Below the pieces are notes generated by a model. That model was not told the origin of the DNA, did no database searches, and worked only from the letters and a program-made list of their open reading frames with translations. The translations under genes were made by a program, and so were the position numbers. Positions 17,647 to 26,612 of a stretch of 64,000 bases of DNA are shown here, piece by piece (within the stretch, counting starts at the first letter, position 1; every line of letters starts with the position of its first letter). The stretch is from Flintibacter sp. KGMB00164. GTDB taxonomy: Bacteria; Bacillota; Clostridia; Oscillospirales; Oscillospiraceae. Where the stretch lies: the NCBI RefSeq assembly GCF_008727735.1, contig NZ_CP044227.1:868001-932000 (forward strand), written 5' to 3'.

Positions 17647-17686
17647 AATCCCGTGCTTCCTTTGGTAAGGAAGCACGGGATTTTTT
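17647..17686. terminator. bidirectional terminator between nrdG and the MATE gene
   Basis: AATCCCGTGCTTCC / GGAAGCACGGGATT with an 8-nt loop and six T; A-rich on the other side, between convergent genes. Confidence 0.9.
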
Positions 17687-17690
17687 GTGC

Positions 17691-19100
17691 TTATGATTTG
17701 GAAATCTCTGGGTGGGCACCCTCTGCCTCCACATGGGAGTTGGCACGTACCAGAGCAAAGGCTTTTTTGCGTACGATCAGGAAGAAAATAATGTGTACCG
17801 CGCCGGTCACGATCCAGGAGATGGGATAGGAAATATACAGATTTTCCGGGGTGCGGTCCACCTGGAAGATGGTGAAGATCCAGACAATACGAAGGCCGCA
17901 GGCGCCGATGAGGGAGACGATCATGGGGCCTACCGAGTAGCCAAGGCCGCGCAGGCTGCCTACCATGGTGTCCATGATACCGCACAGAGCGTAGGTTCGG
18001 GCGATGTAGCCAAGACGGATGATGCCCTGCTGGATGACGTCCTCCTCGCCAGGGGCATAAATGCTTACCAGAGGATGGCCAAACAGATAGGCAAGGTTGC
18101 CCAGTACCACACCGGTGATGATGACGAAGGTCTGGCAGTAGATGAGAGATTTATCCACACGCTTACATTCGCCGGCGCCGTAGTTCTGTCCGGTAAAGGT
18201 GAGGTTGGTCTGATAGAAGGCGTTCATGGCCTGGTAGACGAAGTTTTCAATGTTGGCGGAGGCGGCGGAGCCTGCTACTACCGTGGAGCCGAAAGAGTTG
18301 ATGGAGGACTGAATCAGTACATTGGACAGGGAGAAAACGATGCCCTGGAAACCGGCGGGCAGGCCGATTTCCATGATCTGCCCCAGAATGTGCCGGTCGA
18401 CGTGCATATCCCGCAGGTTCAGGCGAAGGGGGCCGTCCTCATGGGTGAGGCACATCAGGACCAGACCGGCCGAGATGTACTGAGAGATGGTCGTGGCCAT
18501 CGCTACGCCAGCCACGCCCATGCCCATCAGGATAACCGACACCAGGTTCAGTACCACATTCACCACGCCGGCAATGATCAGGTAGAACAAAGGACGCTGG
18601 GTATCGCCCTGGGCGCGAAGAATAGCTGCGCCGAAGTTGTAGGCCATAGTGGCGGGCATACCCAAAAAGTAGATGCGCAGATAGAGAGTGGACAGGTTGA
18701 TTACGTCCTCGGGAGAGGACATCCATACCAGAAGCTGATGGGACATGATGGCACCGAATACCGCCAGCACCGCGCCGCTGACCAGAGCCATGAGAATGGA
18801 GGTATGTACCGCTTTGCTTACCATGTCATGGCGCTTACCGCCCAGATTTCGGGCCACTACTACGTTGGTACCAACCGACAGGCCCACAAACAGGGCGATG
18901 AGCAGGTTGATCAGGGAGGTAGTGGAGCCTACGGCGGCCAGTGACTCCTTGCCTGCAAACCGACCGACCACGATGACGTCTGCGGCATTAAACAGGAGCT
19001 GGAGGATACTGGATGCCATCAAGGGAATGGCAAACTTTAAAATCTTATCCGCAAGTGATCCATGGCACATATCCATCTGGTGGCGCGGTTTGCCTAACAT
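17691..19100 (-). CDS. MATE family efflux transporter
   Basis: Cytoplasmic-membrane antiporter that exports drugs or metabolites against Na+ or H+. About 469 residues in twelve membrane segments forming two six-helix halves; FAIPLMASSILQLLFNAADV and VGRFAGKESLAAVGSTTSL near the N-terminus are typical of the clostridial MATE branch (NorM/VmrA-like), and the second half repeats the pattern (GLPAGFQGIVFSLSNVLIQS). The start is taken at ATG 19100 with AAAGGAC upstream; ten more in-frame codons to 19130 have no ribosome site. Substrate unknown. Expressed alone. Confidence 0.88.
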   Translation of the reverse strand: MLGKPRHQMDMCHGSLADKILKFAIPLMASSILQLLFNAADVIVVGRFAGKESLAAVGSTTSLINLLIALFVGLSVGTNVVVARNLGGKRHDMVSKAVHTSILMALVSGAVLAVFGAIMSHQLLVWMSSPEDVINLSTLYLRIYFLGMPATMAYNFGAAILRAQGDTQRPLFYLIIAGVVNVVLNLVSVILMGMGVAGVAMATTISQYISAGLVLMCLTHEDGPLRLNLRDMHVDRHILGQIMEIGLPAGFQGIVFSLSNVLIQSSINSFGSTVVAGSAASANIENFVYQAMNAFYQTNLTFTGQNYGAGECKRVDKSLIYCQTFVIITGVVLGNLAYLFGHPLVSIYAPGEEDVIQQGIIRLGYIARTYALCGIMDTMVGSLRGLGYSVGPMIVSLIGACGLRIVWIFTIFQVDRTPENLYISYPISWIVTGAVHIIFFLIVRKKAFALVRANSHVEAEGAHPEISKS

Positions 19101-19310
19101 GGTGCGATCGTCCTTTCTTCCTGTCCTCACGTTGCCAGCTGGTGCTTTTTTTGGATGGTTTACCTATATTATAACACGCTGAGCCGGGGTATGTGAAGAG
19201 AATTTCACAAAAATAGCAGGCCGGAAGGAACTCTGAATATACCAGGTTTCTTCCCGACCAGACAAGAGTAAATCATACAACAAATATTTCCTGGAATCAA
19301 TAGCAAAACA

Positions 19311-19354
19311 AACAGGCATGGAGAGGAAAACGTCCTCTTACCATGCCTGTTTTT
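19311..19354. terminator. terminator after the cation/proton antiporter gene
   Basis: AACAGGCATGG.. / ..CCATGCCTGTT with an inner AGAGGA/TCCTCT stem and T-rich ends on both sides. The antiporter gene ends at 19372 on the minus strand. Confidence 0.8.
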
Positions 19355-19371
19355 GTATACGTGTGCCAAAT

Positions 19372-20976
19372 TCAGGTGGGGACAGGGCTGGATTGTGCGA
19401 TGACCAGCAGGTCACCAGACAAAATAACCGTGTCTCCGCCCGGAATGATGGTATCCAGCCCACGCTTGATGAGAATGATCAACGTGTGGTTTGGAAGATT
19501 GAGATCACGCAGCTGTTTCCCCTGCCAGCGGTGGCCGCGTTCCACGGCCACTTCCTGAAGGGACAACTGTTCCCGGTCCTCAAAGCCTCGTGCGGCGATG
19601 ACCAGCAGATCTCCCGCCTGAAGCAGCGTATCGCCCTGAGGGACAATGGTTTGCCCGGACCGGGCAATCATGACGACCAGCAAATCGTTGGGAAGCAGAA
19701 GATCCTTTAAGGTCTGGCCGGTCCAGGGGTGAGACTGGTCAAGATGCACTTTGATAAAGTCAATGCTGCTCTCCTCCTGGTAGTCGTTGAAGGTTTTGCC
19801 TACATCACCGGTGTGGTCGATCATGGACAGCCGGGCGGATATCCAGGGCAGCAGGGTGCCCTGAATGGAGATGGACAGCAGAACGATGCAGAACACCAGG
19901 TTGAACAGGTGATAATGGGTAGAAGCGCCGCCCAGCACTGCCATAATGGCAAACACGATAGAGGCTACACCGCGCAGACCCGCCCAGGATACCACACCGA
20001 TCTGCCCCAAAGAGGGGCGGAAGGGGAGCAGCAGCAGACCCACTACGGCAGGACGGGCAATGAGGGTGAGAAAGGCGGTGATGGCCAGAGCAGGAAGAAG
20101 TACAGCGGGCAGTTCCACTGGGGTGACCAGCAGGCCTAGCAGGAAGAAGATAAGTACCTGACACACATGAGTGATCACATCAAAGAAGTGGACCATGTAC
20201 CGCTTCTGGGGCAGGCTGCACCGGCCCAGCCAAATACCGCACAGGTAGACGCTGAGGTAACCGTTTCCGCCAAGCACAGAGGGCAGGGCGTAAGCGGTGA
20301 TGACCATAGAAAAGATGAAGATAGTCTGGTTCTGATCCGACTGGAATGTGCCTCGTCCTAAAATCCAGGCAGACAGCCGACCAAGCAGCAGGCCTCCTGC
20401 GGCACCCAAAGCGATCTGCTGGAGCAGCAGAAGAGGAACTGAGATTTCCTGCCCGGTGAGGACAGCCACCGCGACGGAGGTAAGCATATAGGAGATGGGA
20501 TCGTTGGAACCGGATTCGAGCTCCAAAAGAGAGTCGGTATGCTCTTTTAGAGCTAACTTTTTAGTGCGCAGGATGTTGAACACCGAGGCCGCGTCGGTGG
20601 AGGAGATCACCGAGCCGATAAGCAGGCTCTCTGCCCAGGACAGATGGAACACCAAATGGACAAAGACCGCCACACTGCCGGCGGTACAGGCCACGCCCAG
20701 GGTGGACAGGACGACGGATTGCACTGCCACCGGGCGGGCAGCAGTCAGATTTGTGCCGAAGCCGCCGTAAAACATAATAAAGATCAGGCTGACAGAACAG
20801 ATGGTGTTGACTGCCGCATAATCGTCAAACTGGATGTGCAGAAGGCCGTTTTCTCCAAAACACATACCCAGGGCAATAAAGACGAGAAGGGAGGGGACGG
20901 CTAGTTTTTCCACCCAGCGGTTCATTAGAATACAAATCAGGATAACGGTACCAACCAGCAAAAGAACGTGATTCAT
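19372..20976 (-). CDS. NhaP2/CvrA-type cation:proton antiporter with two RCK_C domains
   Basis: Membrane antiporter of the CPA1 type, probably exchanging K+ or Na+ for H+. 534 residues: about twelve or thirteen membrane segments up to residue 385, with the SSTDAASVFNIL and ELESGSNDPISYML segments that hold the ion-binding acids of the family. Then two copies of the TrkA-C (RCK_C) regulatory domain in tandem, about 400-465 (ending AGDLLVIAA) and 470-530 (ending SGDLLVIAQ); many relatives have only one. RCK_C domains bind nucleotides or cyclic dinucleotides. ATG at 20976 follows AAGGAGGT. Single-gene unit. Confidence 0.85.
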   Translation of the reverse strand: MNHVLLLVGTVILICILMNRWVEKLAVPSLLVFIALGMCFGENGLLHIQFDDYAAVNTICSVSLIFIMFYGGFGTNLTAARPVAVQSVVLSTLGVACTAGSVAVFVHLVFHLSWAESLLIGSVISSTDAASVFNILRTKKLALKEHTDSLLELESGSNDPISYMLTSVAVAVLTGQEISVPLLLLQQIALGAAGGLLLGRLSAWILGRGTFQSDQNQTIFIFSMVITAYALPSVLGGNGYLSVYLCGIWLGRCSLPQKRYMVHFFDVITHVCQVLIFFLLGLLVTPVELPAVLLPALAITAFLTLIARPAVVGLLLLPFRPSLGQIGVVSWAGLRGVASIVFAIMAVLGGASTHYHLFNLVFCIVLLSISIQGTLLPWISARLSMIDHTGDVGKTFNDYQEESSIDFIKVHLDQSHPWTGQTLKDLLLPNDLLVVMIARSGQTIVPQGDTLLQAGDLLVIAARGFEDREQLSLQEVAVERGHRWQGKQLRDLNLPNHTLIILIKRGLDTIIPGGDTVILSGDLLVIAQSSPVPT

Positions 20977-21057
20977 TATCTACCTCCTTAAAATGCAATA
21001 ATGTAACTATTATAGCATGGAAACAGGAGAAAAGACGAAAAGATCGCAGAAATACTG

Positions 21058-21096
21058 TTAAAAAAGTATAAAGAGGAGCGCTTTGCGCTCCTCTTT
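21058..21096 (-). terminator. terminator after the cyclase-family gene
   Basis: Perfect 12-bp stem AAAGAGGAGCGC / GCGCTCCTCTTT (21070-21081 with 21085-21096); on the minus strand a CTTTTTT tract follows after a few bases. Confidence 0.75.
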
Positions 21097-21118
21097 ACAG
21101 TGGCAGAAATTAAAATAA

Positions 21119-21871
21119 TCAGGGGGTGACTGCCCAAACCCGGGCGGGCAGACCGGTAGCGCCGGTAATGCGGGGGAAGGACACCATCACCACCGCGCCG
21201 GCAGGGGCAACCTGATCCAGGTTGCACAGCAGCTCCACCTGCACCTTGCCATGGCTGAGCACATACCGCTCGCAGGCCAGGTCGCCGGCCTGAGCAGCCA
21301 GGGCGGAGGCGTCGGTGTCAATGGTCTCATGGCCGTTGGCAGCGGCGGAGCGGGTCTCATAGATATACTTCAGGGCCTCCATGGACCAACCGGGGGTGTG
21401 CTCGCCGCCCTCGGCGTCAAAGTTGGACAGGGCATCCATGCTGGGCCAGCGCTTGCTCCAGTCAGTGCGCAGGGCCACAAAAGCACCTTCGGGGATGGGA
21501 CCGTACTTGGTCTCATAGTCCAGAATATCCTGAACGGTTACCGCGTAGTGCACATCCTGGGCCACCTTGTCGGTGACGTCAATGACGCACAGAGGGAAGA
21601 CCAGCTGCTCCACGCCGTAGGCCTCGGAGGAGACCCCTTCTTTGTCAAAGTGGCTGGGGAAGTCGATGTGGGTGCCGAACTGACCGGGGAAGCAGAAGGT
21701 CTGGATGAGACAATCCAGCATGGGGTTGCCCCAGTCATACACGGTCTTGCACAGCTCCACCGAGCCCTCGGGAATTCCGGCCCAGAAGGGGCTGTCGTTG
21801 TCCAGGGGGTGAGAGAGCTCTACCCACTTGTACTCTTTGGCCCGCTTCAGGCCTTCCCAAAGTTCGTACAT
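21119..21871 (-). CDS. cyclase family protein (kynurenine formamidase-like)
   Basis: Metal-dependent amide or lactone hydrolase of the cyclase family, related to kynurenine formamidase KynB and polyketide cyclases. 250 residues from ATG 21871, behind AAGGAG. The metal site FGTHIDFPSHF (about residues 66-76) is complete except that the first His of the usual HxGTHxD is Gln. DLSxPL-like LSHPLDNDSPFW and ALRTDWSKRW also fit. The true substrate is unknown. The gene lies 58 bases after rlmD on the same strand and ends at its own terminator. Confidence 0.8.
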   Translation of the reverse strand: MYELWEGLKRAKEYKWVELSHPLDNDSPFWAGIPEGSVELCKTVYDWGNPMLDCLIQTFCFPGQFGTHIDFPSHFDKEGVSSEAYGVEQLVFPLCVIDVTDKVAQDVHYAVTVQDILDYETKYGPIPEGAFVALRTDWSKRWPSMDALSNFDAEGGEHTPGWSMEALKYIYETRSAAANGHETIDTDASALAAQAGDLACERYVLSHGKVQVELLCNLDQVAPAGAVVMVSFPRITGATGLPARVWAVTP

Positions 21872-21929
21872 AAACAACACTCCTTTATATATAATGGAAA
21901 TAGGATAAACAAAGGACATCGGTCCGGGA

Positions 21930-23288
21930 TCAGTTTGCCCGGACCAGGAGCAGGACTGTCTCCACGTGAGCGGTGCGGGGGAAGAGGTCCACGGCCTGGA
22001 CTTTGACTGCCCGGTAGCCCAGCTCCTCCAGACGCTTGGCATCCCGGGCCAAAGTGGCCGGGTCGCAGGAGACATAGACGATACGCTCCGGGGACATGGA
22101 GGCCAGAATGGCGGGTACCTCGGGTGCTAACCCCTTCCGAGGCGGGTCCACGCAGATGACCTGGGGACGCACACCCTCACGGGACAGCTGGGCAGCTACC
22201 GCTCCCGCGTCGCCGCAGAAGAAACGGGTATTTTCCACCTTGTTGCGTGCAGCATTGGCCTTAGCGTCCTCAATGGCCTGGGGGACAATCTCGGCCCCAA
22301 TGACCTGTCCCGCCTTCTGGGCCAAAGCCAGAGAGATGGTGCCGATGCCGCAGTACAGGTCCAGCACGGTCTCCTGCCCGGAGAGGGCGGCAAAATCCAC
22401 CGCCTGGGCATAGAGCCGCTGTGTCTGAGCCCAGTTGATCTGGAAAAAGGAGGGGACGGACAGCCGGAAGGTCATACCGCACAGGGTCTCCTCCAGGAAA
22501 TCCTGGCCCCACAAAGTGCGGTACTCAGGACCTAAAATTACGTTGGTATCCGCCTGATTGATGTTGAGAACCAGACCGATGAGTCCCGGTTCCGCCTTAC
22601 GCAGAGCCTCCACCAATTCGGAAACTTGGGGCAGCTTCTTCCCGTTGGCAACCACACAGCACAAGGACTGTCCTGCCTGATTGGTGCGCACATAGAGGTG
22701 ACGGATGAGCCCCTGACAGGTGCTCTCGTCATAGGCAGGCACCGACCACTGTTCCATCCAGGTCTTGAAGGCCTCGCGCAGCCGGGTCACCGCCAGAGGC
22801 TGGAGGGGGCAGTCCTTCACATCCAGCACGTCATGGCTTCGGGGACGGAAGTAGCCGATGGACAGGCCCTGCTTTCCCTGGGCCACGGGCAGCTGCACCT
22901 TGTTGCGGTAGCGCAGGGGATCTTCTGCCCCAAGCACCGGAGGCAGCTCCAAATCCAGGCCGCCCAGCCGCCGCAGAGCGTCATTGACCCGGTCCCACTT
23001 GGCCGTCAACTCCTCCTCGTAGGTCATGTGACGGTATTGGCAGCCGCCGCACTTGCCGCTGATGGGGCAGTCGGGCTCCACACGAGCGGGGGAGGGGGTG
23101 AGCAACTCCACGCCACGGCCCCAGGCGATGTTCTTTTGTACCTTTAACAGCTGAACCTTCCAGTCCTCTCCCCGGATGGTGCCGGGAATAAAGACCACCC
23201 GGCCATCCAGCCGGGCCACACCGAAGCCTTGGGCGGTGTAGCTGTCGATGTGCAGATCATGCAGTGAATTTTTCTTCCAGTCGGCCAT
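21930..23288 (-). CDS. 23S rRNA (uracil-5-)-methyltransferase, RlmD/RlmCD type
   Basis: SAM-dependent enzyme that methylates uridine C5 in 23S rRNA or, in related proteins, tRNA. 452 residues: TRAM domain (about 5-60), four Cys for the [4Fe-4S] cluster (DCPISGKCGGC around 73-84 and a later DCPLQP), Rossmann part with LDLYCGIGTISLALA, DPPRKG, and the nucleophile region YVSCDPATLARD. Clostridia often encode several paralogues, so the exact target base is not assigned. ATG 23288 follows GGGAGG. First gene of a two-gene unit with the cyclase-family protein. Confidence 0.9.
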   Translation of the reverse strand: MADWKKNSLHDLHIDSYTAQGFGVARLDGRVVFIPGTIRGEDWKVQLLKVQKNIAWGRGVELLTPSPARVEPDCPISGKCGGCQYRHMTYEEELTAKWDRVNDALRRLGGLDLELPPVLGAEDPLRYRNKVQLPVAQGKQGLSIGYFRPRSHDVLDVKDCPLQPLAVTRLREAFKTWMEQWSVPAYDESTCQGLIRHLYVRTNQAGQSLCCVVANGKKLPQVSELVEALRKAEPGLIGLVLNINQADTNVILGPEYRTLWGQDFLEETLCGMTFRLSVPSFFQINWAQTQRLYAQAVDFAALSGQETVLDLYCGIGTISLALAQKAGQVIGAEIVPQAIEDAKANAARNKVENTRFFCGDAGAVAAQLSREGVRPQVICVDPPRKGLAPEVPAILASMSPERIVYVSCDPATLARDAKRLEELGYRAVKVQAVDLFPRTAHVETVLLLVRAN

Positions 23289-23350
23289 GAGGCGCCTCCC
23301 ACATGTTTGTTTTCCCCCATCATACCATGTCTGCCCCCGCTGCGTAAAGA

Positions 23351-23382
23351 TAAAAAACCCCGCCGGTTTTGCACCGGCGGGG
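23351..23382 (-). terminator. pflB terminator
   Basis: CCCCGCCGGT / ACCGGCGGGG with a 5-nt loop (23358-23382), followed on the minus strand by TTTTTT. Confidence 0.9.
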
Positions 23383-23399
23383 CAGAAGGTGTGGAAAAA

Positions 23400-25643
23400 T
23401 CACATGGCGCTGTGGAAGGTGCGCTGGATGACCTCCAGCTGCTGCTCCCGGCTGAGGCGGTTGAAGTTCACCGCATAGCCGGAGACACGGATGGTGAGGC
23501 TGGGATACTTCTCGGGGTGATCCATGGCGTCCAGCAGAGTTTCCCGGTGCAGGACGTTCACGTTCAGGTGGTGGGCTCCCTGGACAAAGTAGCCGTCCAG
23601 AATAGCCACCAGGTTGGAGCGGCGCTGGTCCTCGTCCTTGCCCAGGGCCTCGGGGACGATGGAGAAGGTGTTGGACACGCCGTCCTGACACACAGCCCGG
23701 TAGGGGATCTTTGCCACCGAGTTGAGGGAGGCCAGAGCGCCGTTCACGTCACGGCCGTGCATGGGGTTGGCGCCGGGGGCAAAGGGCTCGCCCGCCTTGC
23801 GGCCGTCGGGGGTGGCACCGGTCTTCTTGCCGTACATCACGTTGGAAGTGATGGTAAGGGCGGAGAGGGTGTGGATGGCATTGCGGTACAGGGGGTGCTT
23901 TTTCAGCTCGGCGGAGAAGTAGGAGACGATCTCCACGGCGATGTCATCCACCCGGTCGTCGTCGTTGCCGTACTTGGGGAAGTCACCCTCGATGGCAAAG
24001 TCCACGGCCACGCCCTGCTTGTTGCGGATGGGGCGCACCTTGGCAAACTTGATGGCAGACAGGGAGTCGGCGGCGATGGACAGGCCGGCCACGCCGAAGG
24101 CGGCCAGACGCTCTACCAGAGTGTCATGGAGAGCCATCTGGCTGCTCTCATAGGCGTACTTGTCGTGCATATAGTGGATGATGTTGATGGTGTCCACGTA
24201 GAGCTCAGCCACATAGGCCAGTACCTTTTTATAATTGACCAGCACCTTGGGGTAGTCCAGCACTTCGTCCATGTCGTGCTCGATGCCGGGGACGATGACG
24301 CCGCCCTTCTTCTCATCCACGCCGCCGTTGATGGCGTACAGCAGGCTCTTGGCCAGGTTGGCCCGGGCGCCGAAGAACTGCATCTGCTTGCCCACCGCCA
24401 TGGCGGACACGCAGCAGGCGATGCAGTAGTCATCGCCGTACATGGGACGCATCAGCTCGTCGCTCTCATACTGGATGGAGTCGGTGGCAATACTCATCTT
24501 GGAGCAGTAGTCCTTAAAGCCCTGAGGCAGGTCCTTGCTCCACAGAACGGTGAGGTTGGGCTCGGGGGCAGTGCCCAGATTGGTGAGGGTGTGGAGCATC
24601 CGGAAGGAGTTCTTGGTGACCAGGGTGCGGCCGTCAATGCCCATGCCGCCGATGGACTCGGTGACCCAGGTGGGGTCGCCGCCGAAGAGCTCATTGTACT
24701 CGGGGGTGCGCAGGTGGCGCACCAGGCGCAGCTTGATGACAAACTGGTCGATGAGTTCCTGGGCGCTCTGCTCGTCCAGCAGACCGTTGTCCAGGTCACG
24801 CTGGATGTAGATATCCAGGAAGGTGGACACACGGCCCAGGGAGGTGGCAGCGCCGTTATTTTCCTTGATACCGGCCAGGTAGGCCATGTACAGATTCTGC
24901 ACCGCCTCATGGGCGTTTTCAGCGGGGCGGGTGATGTCGCAGCCGTACTTGGCGGCCATGGAGGCCATCTCCTTCAGGGCACGGATCTGCATCTGGACCT
25001 CTTCCCGCAGGCGGATGCGCTCGTCGGTCATGGGGCCGTCCAGCATGTCCAGATCCTTCTGCTTCTCTTCAATAAGGAAGTCGGTACCGTACAGGGGGAC
25101 GCGGCGGTAGTCGCCCACAATGCGGCCGCGGCCATAGGCGTCGGGCAGGCCGGTGAGCAGACCGGCGTGGCGGGCGTCCCGGGTACGCTTGGGATAGGCG
25201 TCAAAGACGCCCTCGTTGTGGGTCTTGCGGTAGAGGCGGAAGTGGCGCTCGATCTCCGGGTCCAGCTGATAGCCATACTGCTCCAGGGCGGAGACGGCGT
25301 TGCGAATGCCGCCGAAGGGGTTGACGATGCGCTTGAGAGGGGCATCGGTCTGGAGGCCCACAATGACCTCGGAGTCCTTGTCAATGTAGCCGGGGGCAAA
25401 GTTGTCGATGCCGGAGACAGCGTGGGTCTCTACATCGATGATGCCCTTCTTGATCTCCTCCAGAATGAGGGCCTCTGCCTTCTCCCAGACCTTGGTGGTC
25501 TTGGGGGAGATGGGGGCCAGGAAGTCATCCCCTCCCTGATAGGGGGTGTAGTTTTTCTGAATGAAGTTGCGCACATTCACCAGGTGGCGCCACTCGCCGG
25601 TGCGAAACCCTTTCCAAGCGGTGCAGTTGACGTCGATGCTCAT
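23400..25643 (-). CDS. pflB: formate acetyltransferase (pyruvate formate-lyase)
   Basis: Glycyl-radical enzyme: pyruvate + CoA gives acetyl-CoA + formate. 747 residues from ATG 25643, for which AAAGGA sits nine bases upstream; the nearer ATG at 25652 would leave no spacing. The adjacent catalytic cysteines are Cys410-Cys411 ([11 protein letters not shown]) and the radical glycine is Gly722 (RVSGYAV), both by nucleotide count, close to the E. coli positions 418/419 and 734. Cotranscribed after its activase with a 15-base gap. It supplies acetyl-CoA alongside the PFOR at the right end of the window. Confidence 0.96.
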   Translation of the reverse strand: MSIDVNCTAWKGFRTGEWRHLVNVRNFIQKNYTPYQGGDDFLAPISPKTTKVWEKAEALILEEIKKGIIDVETHAVSGIDNFAPGYIDKDSEVIVGLQTDAPLKRIVNPFGGIRNAVSALEQYGYQLDPEIERHFRLYRKTHNEGVFDAYPKRTRDARHAGLLTGLPDAYGRGRIVGDYRRVPLYGTDFLIEEKQKDLDMLDGPMTDERIRLREEVQMQIRALKEMASMAAKYGCDITRPAENAHEAVQNLYMAYLAGIKENNGAATSLGRVSTFLDIYIQRDLDNGLLDEQSAQELIDQFVIKLRLVRHLRTPEYNELFGGDPTWVTESIGGMGIDGRTLVTKNSFRMLHTLTNLGTAPEPNLTVLWSKDLPQGFKDYCSKMSIATDSIQYESDELMRPMYGDDYCIACCVSAMAVGKQMQFFGARANLAKSLLYAINGGVDEKKGGVIVPGIEHDMDEVLDYPKVLVNYKKVLAYVAELYVDTINIIHYMHDKYAYESSQMALHDTLVERLAAFGVAGLSIAADSLSAIKFAKVRPIRNKQGVAVDFAIEGDFPKYGNDDDRVDDIAVEIVSYFSAELKKHPLYRNAIHTLSALTITSNVMYGKKTGATPDGRKAGEPFAPGANPMHGRDVNGALASLNSVAKIPYRAVCQDGVSNTFSIVPEALGKDEDQRRSNLVAILDGYFVQGAHHLNVNVLHRETLLDAMDHPEKYPSLTIRVSGYAVNFNRLSREQQLEVIQRTFHSAM

Positions 25644-25659
25644 AGCTCCCATTCCTTTC

Positions 25660-26388
25660 TTAGTTGTCTGTGTTCCGGCAGCAGGCTTCATTGAGCTGCC
25701 GGTTCCAAGGTTCCAGTACTGTCTTGTCCATCGGTGGTACCCCTTCCAACGGATAGGGGATGCCAAGCGTTTGATACTTGTGAACGCCCAGGGTGTGGTA
25801 GGGGAGAAGTTCCACCTTTTCCACCCGGGGCAGGGTGGCGATGTACTTGCCCAGGGAGGTGAGATGCTCCCGGCTGTCGGTGAGGCCGGGGACCACCACG
25901 TGGCGCACCCACATGGGGACGTTTGCCTTCCGGACCGCCTCCACAAAGGCCAGGGTGGGGTCCAACTCCCGGCCGGTGATCTTCCGGTAACCCTCTCTTT
26001 GATGGTGCTTTACGTCGTAGAGCACCAGGTCGGTGTGTTTGAGAATGTCCTCGTAGTCACCTTGGCCTACGCCGGAGGTGTCGATGCAGGTGTGGACCCC
26101 CTCTGCTTTGAGCAGCTTCAGACACGCCAGCAGAAAGTCAGGCTGTCCGAGAGGCTCGCCGCCGGAGAAGGTAACGCCTCCGCCGGAAGATTCAAAATAA
26201 GGCCGGAAGCGGAGCAGCCGTTTGACCAGGGCCTCGGGCGTAGTCTCCTGTCCGCCGGAGAAGGTTTGAGTGTCCGGATTGTGGCAGTAGAGGCAGCGGA
26301 GAGGGCAGCCCTGAAGAAAGACTACTGCCCGTACACCGGGGCCGTCCACCAGTCCCATACTCTCCAGCGAATGAATGAATCCGGTCAT
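25660..26388 (-). CDS. pflA: pyruvate formate-lyase activating enzyme
   Basis: Radical SAM enzyme that forms the glycyl radical on PflB. 242 residues from ATG 26388 (AAAGGAAG upstream). Motifs: [17 protein letters not shown], [4Fe-4S] motif [13 protein letters not shown] (CxxxCxxC, about residues 29-36), VTFSGGEPL, and [15 protein letters not shown]. Here the activase is first and pflB second in transcription, the reverse of the usual pflB-pflA order. Its leader has a terminator-like hairpin (26420-26446) just before the ribosome binding site. Confidence 0.95.
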   Translation of the reverse strand: MTGFIHSLESMGLVDGPGVRAVVFLQGCPLRCLYCHNPDTQTFSGGQETTPEALVKRLLRFRPYFESSGGGVTFSGGEPLGQPDFLLACLKLLKAEGVHTCIDTSGVGQGDYEDILKHTDLVLYDVKHHQREGYRKITGRELDPTLAFVEAVRKANVPMWVRHVVVPGLTDSREHLTSLGKYIATLPRVEKVELLPYHTLGVHKYQTLGIPYPLEGVPPMDKTVLEPWNRQLNEACCRNTDN

Positions 26389-26419
26389 GAAAAATACTTC
26401 CTTTCCGCCCTGAATAGGC

Positions 26420-26446
26420 AAAAAAGGGCGCAAAAAAGCCGCCCTT
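26420..26446 (-). promoter_or_regulatory. terminator-like hairpin in the pflA leader
   Basis: On the minus strand AAGGGCG-GCTTTTTTG-CGCCCTT followed by more T. It ends about 13 nt before the AAAGGAAG of pflA. It may attenuate transcription of pflA-pflB; no competing antiterminator helix is obvious by eye. Confidence 0.5.
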
Positions 26447-26546
26447 CCGGGCCACTTTTCGGCGCCCAGACGGTCGGCATCATGACGATCATACTCCCTG
26501 TGGTCTCCCCACTTCCGTCAGTCATATGATCCGCCCTCAGGATAAC

Positions 26547-26585
26547 AAAAGACCGCCGACCCTGTCAAGGGGACGGCGGTCTTTT
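26547..26585 (-). terminator. terminator of the AGCS symporter gene
   Basis: AAAAGACCGCCG / CGGCGGTCTTTT with a 15-nt loop. The minus-strand product ends in CTTTTGTT; plus-strand T are also present. Confidence 0.8.
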
Positions 26586-26612
26586 TCATGTTTTCATAAA
26601 AACTGCACAAAA

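Noticed and set aside
23307-25694. 795-codon open frame opposite pflB
   Set aside because: Shadow of pflB; begins within the pflB terminator region.
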